Shown here in pieces: positions 24,770 to 37,965 of a stretch of DNA of 64,000 nt; within the stretch, counting starts at the first letter, position 1, and each line of letters starts with the position of its first letter. The notes beneath the pieces are model-generated. The model searched no databases, was not told the DNA's origin, and saw nothing but the letters and a program-made list of their open reading frames with translations. Both the position numbers and the translations under genes were made by a program. This DNA comes from Nageia nagi (Eukaryota; Pinophyta): positions 130,200,001 to 130,264,000 of the forward strand of contig JBITNC010000001.1 of NCBI GenBank assembly GCA_050084985.1, written 5' to 3'.

Positions 24770-26820
24770 AATATTTATTCCAAAGAAAGAGGTCTATGAT
24801 ATTTCATACTTTTCCATTGCTCATAGATCTCATTTTAATGAACTGCATGTAATTCTTGAAGAGTAGGAAGAGATACAAACATTAGAGTATCTAAAGTATC
24901 TATAGATAATCTAGATTTATTAGCAATTTTTATAGAATTTATCTTTGAAAACCCCCTTTCACAAAATGTTGTACTTGCTAGAATGGTAAGAATTATTTGA
25001 TAAAGCTGCATCAAATTTGAAAATGAATCAAGGCATTCAAGTTCACCTCCAAATTATTACCATGTTGTTAATATATTTTTTGTTTGATATCCTTCATGAA
25101 GCATTTCAACAAAAGCTGGTAATTTACCCTTGTATTTTTCTACATCAATAATTGAAGAATCATTTGCATTAAACTTTTCACATAAATGTTCTAGCCATTG
25201 ACTTGTTCTTGAATCTTTTTTTTTTCATCATCAGAATACCAAAGAGGATTAAAAATATTTGTTGCATTAAATATTGGTAAATCCATAAATATTTCATTAG
25301 TGCAATCAATCACTTTATGTACAACTGTTTTACCCAAAGTTATGCAATCATCAATAGTACCCAATCCAAGTTTGATGGATTCAAATCATAAGCTATGGAT
25401 ATGAAAAACCTAAATTATTAGCAAATATTAAATCTTCATCTTTAGTACTCTTCAAAAATGATGATATATATTGAGTACCTACACCAAATTATTTCTCAGA
25501 AACCTTTTCTAAAGAAGAATAACAAAAATTTCTAGATGAGTGCTAATAGAAGTAATATAAATATGGTCCTATTGAAACTTTTGACTCAATTTATTTAGCT
25601 TAGATAAAATATCAACAAGTAAATTAGTGTAAAATTGAACTTGAAAAATAGTCCCCATTTGATACATTTTTTATTCATTTTGTTTCCAATCATGTAATAA
25701 TGTCAACATGATTTTGACCAATCTTTTCATAACCTATCGTTGTGAAAGCATCAAACTAAATGAATTTGAAGCATTGATAAATTTTCTACTTGAAATTGAT
25801 CCATTAAATTTTTAAGTTCTCCATATCTTTTTGCAAATTTTCCTAATCATGCATATATTTTGTTTGCCAATTTTTTCACATACTCAAATTCTAGAAAATG
25901 ACTTGAAGAATCTATTATAGCTAATGCCTCATGATGTGTAATACAACAAATTGATAATAAATGAGGCACATCACAAGTTAACTTAACACATAATCCATCA
26001 CAAATACCCCTCATAGCTAAAGCTCCATCTGATCCAAACCCTATCATATTTTGTTTTGATAATTTCGTCTGCAATAACAAATCATTTACTGAATCATACA
26101 TAGACTATGTTTTTCCATATTGAATTTTAAGATGTTTAATGAATTTAGTCACTACTAGTCCCTTTCCACCATCCACCAAATATGTTATATATGTTATCAA
26201 ATGTTGATCCATATTTTTATCAGTGCTTTTATCTAATAAAATAGAATAAAAAGGATTAGAAAATATTTTTGCTTTTAACTTCTCCCAATAAAACTCTTTT
26301 GTTGTAAGTAAAAATTATTTACCATATGTAGTATTGGTGAATGATAAAAAATCATATGTAAATGGCATATTGGGAGTAGCTTTGTACCTATGCAAGTCAC
26401 ATAAGTCCTTATAAATCTCTAAAGGAAGATCTTTTATTGCCACCAAAACATTATTTCTATAACATTGATTATACTTGAATTTTTAGCTTCTACCATGATA
26501 TCTACATGTTTAAAAATGGATAGAAAAGCCTTATTTTTTTCAAGCTCTAATGTTCTTCACCTTGTGGACCAACTATTGGATATACCTAGTTATGTAAAAG
26601 TTTCCATGTAGGCCTAAAGGATCTTTTAACAACTACCTTTCCTTTCTTTAAAGGATGATATGGATCTTCATCAACATTTTCATCAACTTCCAAATCTATA
26701 TTTTCATTTGTACAAGTAGTTTTTTGTTTCAACTTAAATGCATTCAAAATATTTATTTGTTTTCCATCTTTCTTCAGCCTACCAATTCTAGAAATTTTTG
26801 TTATCTATATAAAAAAATTA
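24770..26820 (-). pseudogene. hAT-family transposase remnant
   Basis: This is a DNA transposase of the hAT superfamily, of the type related to zinc-finger MYM/ZNF862-like proteins. From the N-terminus (about 26,820): a basic/acidic leader, a KRSFRPTW motif (about 26,600), the RNase H-like core starting with ILLDKSTDKN (about 26,220-26,190), the open stretch 26101-25847 with MIGFGSDGALAMRG and a CCITHHEAL His-rich motif, and the C-terminal dimerisation region (about 25,020-24,780) with TILASTTFCERGFSKIN and then KSRLSIDTLDTLM. About 680 codons fit a full-length hAT. Many stops and some frameshifts make it dead. Terminal inverted repeats and the 8-bp target duplication were not found. Confidence 0.75.
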
Positions 26821-29484
26821 ATTAGGAAAAAAATCATCATTTGCATATTACACAATTTTTTTTACATTTATTCTCCTTAATACATATATGAGTAAAAATC
26901 AAAATTAACAACTATTTATAATAAAATAAAATTATTAATGTTAAATTTAATATTAAATTAAATTTATACAAAACATTTACATTTATATATTTGCACTTAT
27001 GATAGTAACAAATATAGCTTTGTGACAATGTTGAAAGTAACAAACAATTTAATTGAACAAAGTAGCGCATGTAATGTATCTAAAGTAAAAACATTTGGCA
27101 TCAAGAAACATGACACACCTGCTAAGCTTTTGCACCCAACTTATTTTGATATGCTGCAAATATCCTTGTTGATAGTCCTTTTTGTGAGGTATCAAATCTT
27201 TCATCAATGGAATTCCAACAAGAAGTTATTCAAACTCTTCCAAACTTTGTCATTTCAAAATAAATAGCATGATAACTAACATACTAATACAAATACTAAT
27301 GTTAACTAACAAAAATAATAATTTTAAATAACATGAATTCAACATCTTCCTGCAATAAATAAGTAGCATGATATACAAGTTCATGTAGAGTAGAAATAAA
27401 ATCAATTAGCACTTAAATAATTTAAAGATCATGAAACTTGTGTACAAATATAAATCATTAAAGTTAGATCACACTTTTTACCTTCGTGTGGTAGAAGTGA
27501 ATTTTAAATATCATCATTGATCTTATTAACCAACTAATTATATTATGATAATGGCTATATTCATTACTTGTTCAATAAAGCTTGCATTATCCACCTACAA
27601 TAACATATATATAATAAATAAATAAATTACTTTTCAAGAAAAGAAGAAATACTGTATATAAAGTAAAATATGAATTGATTATAACATTATGATAAATCAT
27701 AATCCAATAAATAAACTATAATCCAACTACAAAAATTATGAAAACTTTGAAAATTAACAATATTATTATAAACTAAAATTTCTTGATACCTTTCTTTTCT
27801 AAAAAAATCCAACACTTTAACCACTAAGGCAAATGGAATGGTTTAGATAATCCCATGAGCTTGCACTTATGTGAATCTGAAGGCACATGACCATTGTAAT
27901 TGAAGTTGGCATGAGATTCAAATGTGGAAAAATATGTAATAACCTGATTACTAATTGGTTGAATCTTTAATTTAGCAGAAGCTAACAATAAATTTAAATA
28001 TGAAAAAACATGTGGCAGGGGTTATCCAAAGATCAACATGAAACTATAATATAGATGAGATTTAGTTCACCGAATACAAACAGGTTAACATATTTCATTC
28101 CAAGTTGCATTTATGTTTATTCTTATCTATTATATACACCTTCCCTAATGCTTTCTATGTAAATCAAGTGCACTTGCTCTTCTACTACAGTAAATGCAAA
28201 TGCCATGTCGTATTTTGTTGGAGTAGTGTTTTGGTGGCATAAAGGTTGAGCTAAACTTGATCACATTGACTGAACCAATAAAGATACAAAAACTCTTTAG
28301 TAGCACTGATGAATTAAAACAAAGGTTGTACTGGCCTTATTTGAAAACAAAGAAACATGTATAGAAGAATGATTATATGTATATTAATAAGCATTGATGA
28401 CATAATTCCAAGTCCTGTAATAAGTAATGTTATATTGATTGGATTTTCAAGCCAGTAATACTCCAACGGATGAAATTTAGACAATAATCTATGATGACAC
28501 TTATTTTTTATCAGCTTTGAACTTAGATGAATTGATCTTACTTAGACACATTGTTATTCCAAAAAACTTATTAAGATCTTATTGCTTGTTTACATGTGTT
28601 TGAGGTTGAATGGGTACAATAATTCTTTGAAGTGACTATTTAAAAGAAATAGAATGCAGGTATAAATGCTATCAATGATATTTCAATTTATGTTCACATT
28701 TCAATTCAACAAATTTAATCAAGTACCTATGTACTTGTAGTAACTTCTCGAAAGTAAGTGGGCATGCATCATGGTTTTCTAGTTTATGAAATCATGTCCA
28801 TGAAGTTTTTATCCTGTAATAAAGCTTTAAAGCTTTCTTACTCAGAGCAAGTACATTGCAGCCAACTTATGAATTTCTTAAAAAAATGCTATGAGATTTG
28901 TTTTGAATTACATTATATAATTTTAATAGCACTTTGTCTTTGAGAAGTTCAATCAAGTAGAAGCGAGATGAAGTGTACATTATTACCCACTTAAGAACGA
29001 TGGAGAAAACTCCTGATTTATATTACTCATAGGAAACTGATCTAATACTCAAGTGAGTGTTCACTCTTTTTTTTTGTGTTGTACAGACATCATATATGCA
29101 TGTTTCTATTGAAGTATCTTATTTTGCATTTTCATCAAATATTTAGAAGAGAGAAACAATTTCACTCTTAATACATTGATAACTGTGTTTACTTTTGTTG
29201 CATGGAGGCTTAATGCATATATGAATTAACATAAATAGGACTATTTTAAAATCTATTAACAATACTACTATAAATAAAAATATCAAAAGACCGTGGGACT
29301 CCCAACCAACGACTCTTTAACCTATTACAAATGGTATTCCAACAAAAGTTTATATTTTTGTATAAAAAATGTTTTTTTCTTGCATAGCAGGAAATTTTAT
29401 TAATAAGAAATTAGTTAAGCATCAATGTTGCAACAACTCTATTGATTATTTGTAAATATTATTTAACAAATAAGTTGGGGAGAT
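26821..29484. other. Non-coding AT-rich stretch
   Basis: No gene, RNA or clear element was recognised. The 27022-27267 and 28758-28943 open frames have no recognisable content. It may hold the hAT 5' end. Confidence 0.4.
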
Positions 29485-29700
29485 AGATTGTTAACGATGT
29501 ATTCCTCTTAAACACTTTTAATGCAGCTTCTGTGTATTTATGGTACTGTCAAATTATGAATCTTTCAATTTATGTCCTAAATTTAAGAATTGAACTTGGA
29601 GTTGAATTGCTGACAAAATATTCCTCGTAAAAACCTTTTAATGCAGTTTCTATGTATCCATTGTACTGTCAAATTATGCATCTTTCAATTTCCAATATAT
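29485..29700 (+). repeat. 120-bp direct duplication
   Basis: ATTCCTC(T/G)TAAA followed by TTTTAATGCAG and GTACTGTCAAATTATG occurs twice, with matching positions exactly 120 bp apart (for example ATGCAG at 29521 and 29641). About 85 percent alike by eye. Confidence 0.7.
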
Positions 29701-30360
29701 CGTTACAGAAAAATATAAACCCTAGACATGCATTTAGCCTTACCGACGAACATGCTCTCGTGAAGTTAATATAAACCATGCATGATGCAACAGTTTCTTG
29801 TATACGATTCAAAGTAAAAGAGCTATGCACGACCTCCATTACTTACTTTCTTATTCCACCCTCTTGAAAGTAGAGATAAAAAACTCTACAGAACATAAAA
29901 GTAAGTTTAAATGGTATCTTTATTTACTACAAATTCATCAAAATAAATGTTCATGGGGGTGGGGGCATCTGTAAAAATGATAATCTAAAAGTTAGAAATA
30001 AACAACGGAGGCCCCAACATCGATTGATTATATTTTTACTTGTATTCCTCTACAGCGCTAAGCTAGCATTTCTAAATATTTTCCCAGTTGAAAAAGGAAA
30101 GAGTATAAAGGTAAAATTGAATTTGGCGCTGCACTTACAAACTTGAGAAGGTCCGTGATTCTATCCAACGATTCAGTCTAAGGGGTCAAGGTTGAGCTCT
30201 AGTAGACTAGCAGCACTAGATTCAGGAACAAGAAAATGAAGACATGAGCAATAGCATCCTGATTCCCAAATTACTTCCTAATGCTAACAAATCAACGATG
30301 ATCTTGCAGTTGCATGGATGCAATATAGCAGAGATCTTTGATTGGTTGATTGAAATTTGG
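29701..30360. other. CpG-retaining non-coding segment
   Basis: Many CG dinucleotides survive here, unlike in the decayed elements around it. No protein family is recognised. A 56-codon minus-strand frame (29839 to 29669) starting MEVVHSSF contains a GTAAGG that could be a splice donor, but nothing else supports a gene. Confidence 0.3.
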
Positions 30361-32007
30361 TGTTGCACCACTATCAGATTATTAATTACATACATTAAGT
30401 TTCAAATTCCAACTACTAGTACTAACAAAAATACTATTATTAATAGAAAAAAAATTTTGATGGGTAAATTTTGAAGTCACCCTTCAAATAAAAATTTAGA
30501 AAATATTTTACCCTTCCTTAAGTATTTCTTTTTTTACTTGTTAAATGATAGACAATTTTAAATGAGCCCTTCTATGATGGATAAAATGATCTATGATGGG
30601 TATTGATGGGTTGAATTTTGATCCCTCAATAGTGTATGTTAGAGGAGTTAATGGTTAGTAATAAGAAGTTAAATTCGATTTTTTTTCCTTTTAAAAAGTT
30701 CCTTATAACTTAAATATTTTCCATGGATATTGTAAGAGAACCTTGAATGAATTTGATAGAATATATAGGGATCCTCATGAAGCTAAAGCAAATTCATGTA
30801 AAAATAATGGTTTTTCAATATATATATATATATAAAGTTTTATTATTTCTGTATATTATTTTTTATAGATTTTATATATTAAATATACATCATGCTTACA
30901 TATTTATATTATATCTATCTTTTTAGATATTTACATTTAATGTAGAAGATTTTATATAATTTTTAATATTTTGATATTTTAGGTTTATTAGGACTATGCC
31001 TTGGTTGTAAATTTTACTTGTAGTCTATCATATCTTGTATTTTTATGACTCTTTGTTATAAGTTAACTTTTATCTAGTATTTCATCCACCATATGTTAAA
31101 AGATATTGGGTTCTTCATTAAACAAATTACAAAGAATGTTTAATAGTATATTGGTGTATTTCCCAAAAAAGATCAAATGAGTTAGATAATTTATGGAAGA
31201 TTTGAACTATCAATAAGAGTTTTGAAATACAAAGTACCATCATCCTACATTGGACACCTTGTTTCAATATGATATGACCATGCTACAATATGGTAGATGA
31301 AATATGAAATTCAATGTCATGACATCATGAAAGTACATTAATGCGATTTCATTTATTAGAGATTCATATAAATTGATCATACATTAATCTATGAGTGAAA
31401 TGAGAGGAGCACAAAATATAATAACATATAAAGAATATGCCAAAGATATGGAGAAGGATATACAAAGTAACATGCAAGCAAATAAAACTAAGAAAACATG
31501 AAAATTTATCATCTTGTATCCTAATAACTTTATAAAACTTAATTGATGATTAAAAAATTGACTAATAAATCATAAATATTAATGTTAACCTTAATATTAA
31601 TTGATATAATTTTTTCTCAATTTTTATTTTATTTTATTTTATGGCTTATTATATAATAATGAACAAACACTTAACTATATAATGTTATTATACTAACTAT
31701 GTAGCTTAGAAGGATCAAAGTTGATATCCATATAGTGAGGTTTTCAAATGTCTACAATGTTTACAAAGGTTACAACATTTAAGTTTGTATTTAATATATC
31801 TTTCTTGAATACTTCAGACATGACCTCCTTATGTATATGAGAGATTTTAAATAATTCATATAAGGAGATCTTTATTTGAGTATTTTTTAGTCGATCAATG
31901 CGACTATATTATCTTGCATTAGATGATATGAATACCTTCTCATTTATAACTAGATTCATAATAGATTTTTGATTTGTAAAGTTTAGTAGCCTATGGTTGT
32001 CAAGGAT
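30361..32007. other. Non-coding AT-rich stretch
   Basis: No coding sequence is recognised. There is an AT dinucleotide run at about 30819-30835. Confidence 0.4.
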
Positions 32008-32826
32008 GCACCATATACGAGTTGATCACACTTGAATTCCAAGTACTTATGGAAAATAAATTACATACCAAACACACAAAATTGATGCACATAGATTTAC
32101 CTTGATAAACCAAATTCCTCAGAGAAAATCCCAACAATGAAAAGAAGAATTTTTATTAATGATGAACTCTCCTTCATATAATGTTGTTCCTTGATCAAAA
32201 TACTTACTTCCAATCACAAGCCAAAAGATCCATATCATTCAAACATTTGAAGATCTCTCTCACCACAATAGACATACTCCTTAATAATGGTCACAACAAT
32301 ATGTGTTAAGTAGCACATACCAAATTTACCACTAATTTGACATGCTCTCACTTAACACAAATTACCACCTTCACGTCATGCAATTCATATTAGCACAAAA
32401 TACATGATTACAAAATTATAATGACTCCATCAAAAAGAGATCACAAGAATGGACATCATTCTTAAATGATTGAATGATCCATGGAATATTTCTTGAGATC
32501 TTCTTGCCATTGATATCTCCTTTCTTGGAAACACATCCATGGGTCTATCTGCCTATTTAATTACATTTTTGCATGGAGTACTAACATACACATATAGTAC
32601 TCACTTAAAACGTTATCCTTGCCATTTAGGTATTTACTAAATACTCATAACATGCCCAAGGCATGGAATTCCTCACAAAAGGGAATAAAAATACTCTCAT
32701 GCATACAAATATGGAGTTCTTCGTATAAAATAAATTAATCTTTTTATACTCCATTAGCCACTATTAATAATTATATCATAAGGCTAAAATGGTGGATATG
32801 ATTATAAATGAGATATTCTTTCAACA
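32008..32826 (-). repeat. Candidate solo copia-like LTR
   Basis: Read on the minus strand, this begins TGTTGAAAG (from 32826), has a TATA-like GTATAAAAAG near 32,735, and ends with a U5-like stretch (GGATTTTCTCTGAGGAATTT, then TCAAGGTAAATC) resembling plant copia LTR U5 regions, closing at ...GGTGCA (32008). No second copy, primer site or internal region is adjacent, so it would be a solo LTR. Both ends are inferred. Confidence 0.35.
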
Positions 32827-33399
32827 AATGCTCACTTCCCATTTACAGTCTAATTCTTTCTTTAACAAATTTAATTAATTTCAATATTTAACAAATTTAA
32901 AATAAACTATTAAAAATAATAGTAACTAAAGATTACTATTATCTTAACACATTTTTATCCTCATTCCCAAAAATATCTAAAACCAATTCTCTAAAACATG
33001 AATGTGGAGGTAGGTTAACCAACTTTCAAAAATAAAGAAATGCTTTACCAATAAAGAGATTCCAAACACCAAATACCATTAACCTCCAATTATAGGTAAA
33101 TGAAATCACCTTTTACCAATTGACATACTTAAGGATGGTGGTAAATAAAGTTTGACTGGATTTGACCTATAGTTGCCCCAACTCACCTAACGACTCTCCA
33201 TAGTACACATTGGTTGTCAGTATTTTGAAATTAAATGAAATAACAAAATTAAATTACATCCAAGAGATCCAAACATGGTTTATGGAACCCTCAACTTGAA
33301 GTTTTGAGCAGGTTATTCCTTCTTCTACTAATTTAGATTAATAAATCACCATATTTTTTTATTTTACTATCTTCAAATAGCTTTATCATAGAACCCTTT
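32827..33399. other. Non-coding stretch
   Basis: Nothing is recognised. It may include the 3' end of the LINE to its right. Confidence 0.4.
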
Positions 33400-34800
33400 C
33401 TAAGTGTTTCTTTATATTTTCCATGAATATCTGAAAAACTCAAACATGTATAAATGAAGTGTTCCTTTGTCTCTATTACCCCTATGCTACATAACATACA
33501 TATCCTTTCCTCTCATAGCTCTTTGGATGTAATCGATCTCCTTATTTCACATATAAGCCTATGGGAGCTTGTCCTTATTTGGGAAATTAGAATTTTCTTT
33601 TGCCATTTGATTTCAGCTCATATATAACCTTTTTCCCCAATGTGGTCATATGTTAGGTTAAACTTTACAATGTAGTATTCTCTTTTCTTGCTTGTATTTT
33701 TCAATATTCCACTTGTAAATTTTTTATTTGCATATTACTTGATATCTTTGTTGAAGTTTGGGCATTCATTTATATTATTTTCCTAGCATTGCATCTATTT
33801 ATGATTTTATTTCATCATGTGCTCTTTCACCTATGTAGTTCTTCATCCCTAGCTACTCTAGGCCATATGTTATTTTTCATGATTTCTATTTTTTTCAAGT
33901 AGCATAACAGTTTGGTCATAGTAGTTTCTTCTAAAGGAAATATTCCAACTTTAGGTAGAATGATTTTATAGGGTGTCGTGGCCTTAATTTTGAGAAAATT
34001 TGTAATTAGAAATTTTTGAATCCTTTCTATTTTTCTCTATTTCGTATTTGTTATGCTATTGGCCTATAATTGCAACCATACAATAAAATTGATGTAAGAA
34101 GTAGGCCAAATAAGACCTTGGTGATCTTCCAATCCCACACCTCAACATTCCTGCACCTATTTTGAAGTGCATATAGAGCTCTCCAACCACTTTGTGTTCT
34201 TTTCATCCTACATGTATTCCAAGTGATATTGTTATGAAAGTCTATACCTAGGTATTTGTATTCTTTCACTGCCTTAAGAGTTTCTTCGAAAAACTGAAAT
34301 TCAAGTTGTTGCTTCTTTCTTTTCATTGAAAAAATCATGATTTGTGTTTTGCTCATGTTCACTTGCATCCCAACTTCTGTATAGAAGAATTCTAGAGCTT
34401 GGAGGTGATCTTCTTGATCTTTGGCCATTTTGGCTATAAGAATTACATCATTTGCGTACATGAGAAGTTTCAATACATACTTTGCTAAGTACATACCCTC
34501 TCCCCCAAATCTGTTTATCCATTCTTCTAACTTATCAATATACAATCCAAATAAAGTCATAAATAATGGGCATCTTTGTTTGATGCTTATGTCACTACAA
34601 AAATATTAGATAACCCCTCTTGTATTCTAATTCTAACCTTTACATGCTTATGTAGTCTCTGAATTGTTTCCCTATATTAAATTAGAACCTCTAGCTCTTC
34701 CATTCTACTAAGGTACTATGTCAAATACTTTTTTAAAGTCTACAAAATAGCAAAAAGCCTTTTTTTTTTGTCCCATATTCTTTGTACTATGTGTCTGAGT
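33400..34800 (-). pseudogene. 5'-truncated LINE ORF2 (RT and C-terminal zinc region)
   Basis: This is a non-LTR retrotransposon RT fragment on the minus strand. From the 5' side: a motif-A region like FVDFKK (about 34,740), the PLSPTLFGLYIDKL-type block, then the open stretch 34560-34051. The catalytic motif YADD reads YAND at 34447-34458, so the second Asp position is lost. It continues with KEYKYLGIDFHNN and LLYGC. Toward 33,400 comes a C-terminal domain with Cys-X2-Cys and a KEHFIYTC segment, as in LINE zf-RVT regions. The endonuclease and ORF1 are absent, as expected for 5' truncation during target-primed insertion. Confidence 0.75.
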
Positions 34801-34844
34801 GTTCCAATATTTTGATATGCGTATGTTCCAATACACAACGCACT

Positions 34845-34985
34845 CAATCAAGCGGGTCCCTGCATAATGCCATGGTGACTGACGTGACCCTTCATTGGCA
34901 ATTCCATGTGTGCCTAACCCACTCTTAAGGCGATTTCACATGCACAGCCCAAACAAGCTGACGTGACCTCGTCCATATAAACACA
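34845..34985 (+). promoter_or_regulatory. Promoter-like segment with two TGACGTGACC motifs
   Basis: ACTGACGTGACC near 34877 and GCTGACGTGACC near 34958 match plant bZIP (G-box/ABRE/as-1-like) sites, and CATATAAAC at about 34976 could be a TATA box. The stretch is GC- and CpG-richer than its surroundings. No convincing coding exon follows, so this is only a candidate. Confidence 0.25.
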
Positions 34986-36169
34986 CTTAAGTTGACCAAT
35001 AAACGTCACATTTACTAAGATAGCCCTATTAAATTTTTTATTACACAAATAACCCTTGTGATTAACCATCCGTCCTTAACTAACTATGTTCAAACCTTTC
35101 CCGGATCGAAATGCTTAAAGAGTTGCATTTTTTTTGCTTTTCTCTACAAATTCATCTCAGTGTCTTCATTCTGAGTGATTGAACCGCTGCTTGTGAGATT
35201 ATAGAGGGTGGCTTCAAGGAGTAGAGTTATGAAACGTGTGTAGAAAACCATGGTTTCCAGGTTGGACAAGTTTGGTCCAAACAAAACTTCTTAGATGGAT
35301 CGAACCTGTGCAGTTCAGTCTAGCCCGAGTGATACTGCAATCATGATCTTCATTTTTTCTTCACCTTTCTAGTGATCGTGCTATTGAGAAAATTTAAAAA
35401 TTGACACCATGGACTGATAAAATCTATTTATTTGAAAACCTGTATTTTTTACTTGGCCAATGGGTCTTGCAAAATAAAAATCGTTCTATCAATTTGTTAT
35501 TTTTTGCTTTTGTACCTCACGTCATGCACTACTTTTCCATCATTTTTCTGTTGTCTACATTGACCAACAAAACCTTAAAATTTGTTCCTATGTTTTGCAC
35601 AATTTACCTATCATATAATGTCACTGTGGTGTTCACTAGCCAACTGATGCGCACATTTTGCAAACGTTCAGATTGTCACTTACCTTGCTATCTAGTATCA
35701 TCAAACCTATGTTGGAGAAATCTATTGCTGTGAGTACTACCAAACCCTCGAATTCTCTACCAACCCTCCGTTATTGCCTTCCAACTCTCACTAACTTGTT
35801 TTGCTGATAGAAAAAAATTAATGATCATGAAATATAATGTTGACTTGAAGGCTATTTCTGTAATAAAAAAATTTAATAAGGCTATTTCAGTAAATGTTTG
35901 GTTTGTGAGGGCCACTAAAGTAATTTTCCCTTTTTTTAAATTGTTATTAATTTGGTATTTGGGGTCTCACTTAATGGGACTTAAACATATTTAGTTTCTC
36001 AATGCATTTTAAATGGTATTCAAACAATTTTAAACCTTTACATTTTTAAAATATAAAATAAAAATAATAACTTTTAATTACTAGCAATTACAACTTTATG
36101 CATATCCTTCCATCATAGCAATCATTAAAATTGCATTTTGATGATAAATAATTTCATGTTTCATAACCA
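34986..36169. other. No supported gene
   Basis: A 110-codon open frame at 35401-35733 has no recognisable domain. Several short ATG frames follow the promoter-like segment but none continues. CpG content stays comparatively high to about 35,360. Confidence 0.35.
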
Positions 36170-36445
36170 TGGTAAATTCTTATTACAAGTATATAATCAT
36201 TATTTGAAATATTTTAATCATTTTTCATTTATAAATGCAATGTGTTTTTTATATATTAAAAACTCATTTATGTTATATGCATAGTAGAAAAACCAAATTT
36301 TCATGAATTGTGTAATAAAATGGATGTTTGAAATTGTTATGGACCAAAGTTTTCACTTCTATCATTAAAGAATTCCAATAATAAAATCTAGACAATAATT
36401 TCTAATAGTTGAATATACTAAATATGCTCTAATTCTAGCCAATTT
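36170..36445 (+). repeat. Segment duplication, uninterrupted copy
   Basis: This matches 37060-37200 plus 37921-37965. Shared words include TACAAGTATATA, ATTTGAAATATTTTAAT, TCACTTCTATCA, TAATAGTTGAATATAC and AAATATG. This copy lacks the 724 bp found in the other copy and therefore serves as its empty site. Confidence 0.65.
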
Positions 36446-36630
36446 GTTTTTGGTATTTTTATCCATGGACTATGCAAATTTTGCATGAATCTATAAAGAA
36501 ATTACTATATAGAATTTGAGTCCAGATGGATGATGCAAATACAGACAAAACATAATAGAATGCTTGTATTTCCTTTAAGTATTTCTTCTTTCATCTTTGT
36601 GATTTTTGCACCTCTTTTTTCAGTTCTTCA

Positions 36631-36826
36631 GTCTACAATTACATAGATTTTGGAAAAATAGTTCAATACCATAACTTTATAGTATTGAAAAATAAGGCTT
36701 TAAAAATACCCTATCAATATATATAGGCATCTATAATTGCATAGATTTTGGAAAAATAGTTCAATACCATAACTATATAGTATTGAAAAATAAGGCTTTA
36801 AAAATACCCTATCAATATATATAAGC
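36631..36826 (+). repeat. Near-identical 98-bp tandem duplication
   Basis: ATAGATTTTGGAAAAATAGT starts at 36643 and 36741. The two 98-bp units differ at only a handful of positions, so this duplication is much younger than most repeats in the window. Confidence 0.85.
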
Positions 36827-37196
36827 AGCTACATTCACTTTATAATATGATGCCAACAATTAACAACATTGTTTATTTTTATACATTTTTAATAACATTT
36901 TTTTTGTAAAAATAAAATGAAACGAGGTTTATTTTTACTTGAAATCATGCACCATTTCATCACTCGCAATAATGTCCCTTGCAATAATATTGGATAAAAA
37001 TTTGGTTGTAGTATGGAATTAATTACATAGTTGAAGATTCTTCACAACTCTAATAATGGTTCATGTTAAATCCTTTGTACAAGTATATACTCATGATTTG
37101 AAATATTTTAATTATTTTTAATTTATGTTATGTGCTTAGCATGCAAACCAAATTTAGAATTCCATAGTTCTCACTTCTATCACTAAAGAATACCAA

Positions 37197-37920
37197 TGCA
37201 AGAAGTTGGGTCCATTTTAAGGCCAAAAAGTCGAATTGCTTTGATTTCAAGTTTGGGTATGATTGATCTCAAGGTATTTTTTAAAATCCTTTCAGACAAA
37301 GATACCTAACACATTAGAGTTTATCCTGGATATTTTTCATAATATTTGAATATTGGGCATGTTTGTTGTTTTGAAAAGTGCTCGTGTACGTCCACTATAA
37401 TTTGATATAAACTTAATCTTTTTTCATTTTTTTTATTCTTATAAAGAATTCTGTGAATCTTGTCCCTATATAAGTTTTTTCATAACTCAAAAAAAAAACT
37501 TATTAAGAAAATACGAGAGCCTCATATTTCAAGTATATAAATAATTTTTACTAAAAAATAAATATAAAATCATATCCAATTATAAAATAAATTACATATT
37601 TGAAATGTAAACTCTTTAATCTATAATGGGTTTTAATTTCATGAAATAATTCTATCAAAAACTCCATCAAATGTATACCTAAATTTGAGATTTTTCATTA
37701 ACATTACCATGAAAATATACTTATAGGTCCAAGGCTAAGTGTTGGATCACCAAGCCTTTTTCAATCTTAAATTTGAGAAAAAATCAGAGATTCAAATATT
37801 GAGATCTTGATAAATATATATATTTTAGTTTTAAATATCAAGATCCTAATTTTTACAACATTGAATTTTAACTTTGCTAATTTTCCCCACTTCCCCTTTA
37901 ACTGGACTCAACTTCTCACA
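37197..37920. mobile_element. 724-bp TIR element (MITE-like)
   Basis: The left end AATGCAAGAAGTTGGGTCCA and the reverse complement of the right end AATGTGAGAAGTTGAGTCCA match over about 28 bases with about five differences. The insert interrupts one copy of a duplicated segment whose other copy (36170-36445) is uninterrupted. It has no coding capacity and is AT-rich. The superfamily is uncertain and a clean target-site duplication is not visible, as about 15-20 bases of the site differ. Confidence 0.6.
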
Positions 37921-37965
37921 TTAAGGGATAATTTTTAATAGTTGAATATACCAAATATGGTTTAA

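Noticed and set aside
35401-35733. 110-codon plus-strand open frame
   Set aside because: There is no recognisable domain and no splice or codon evidence; its composition looks like translated AT-rich non-coding DNA.
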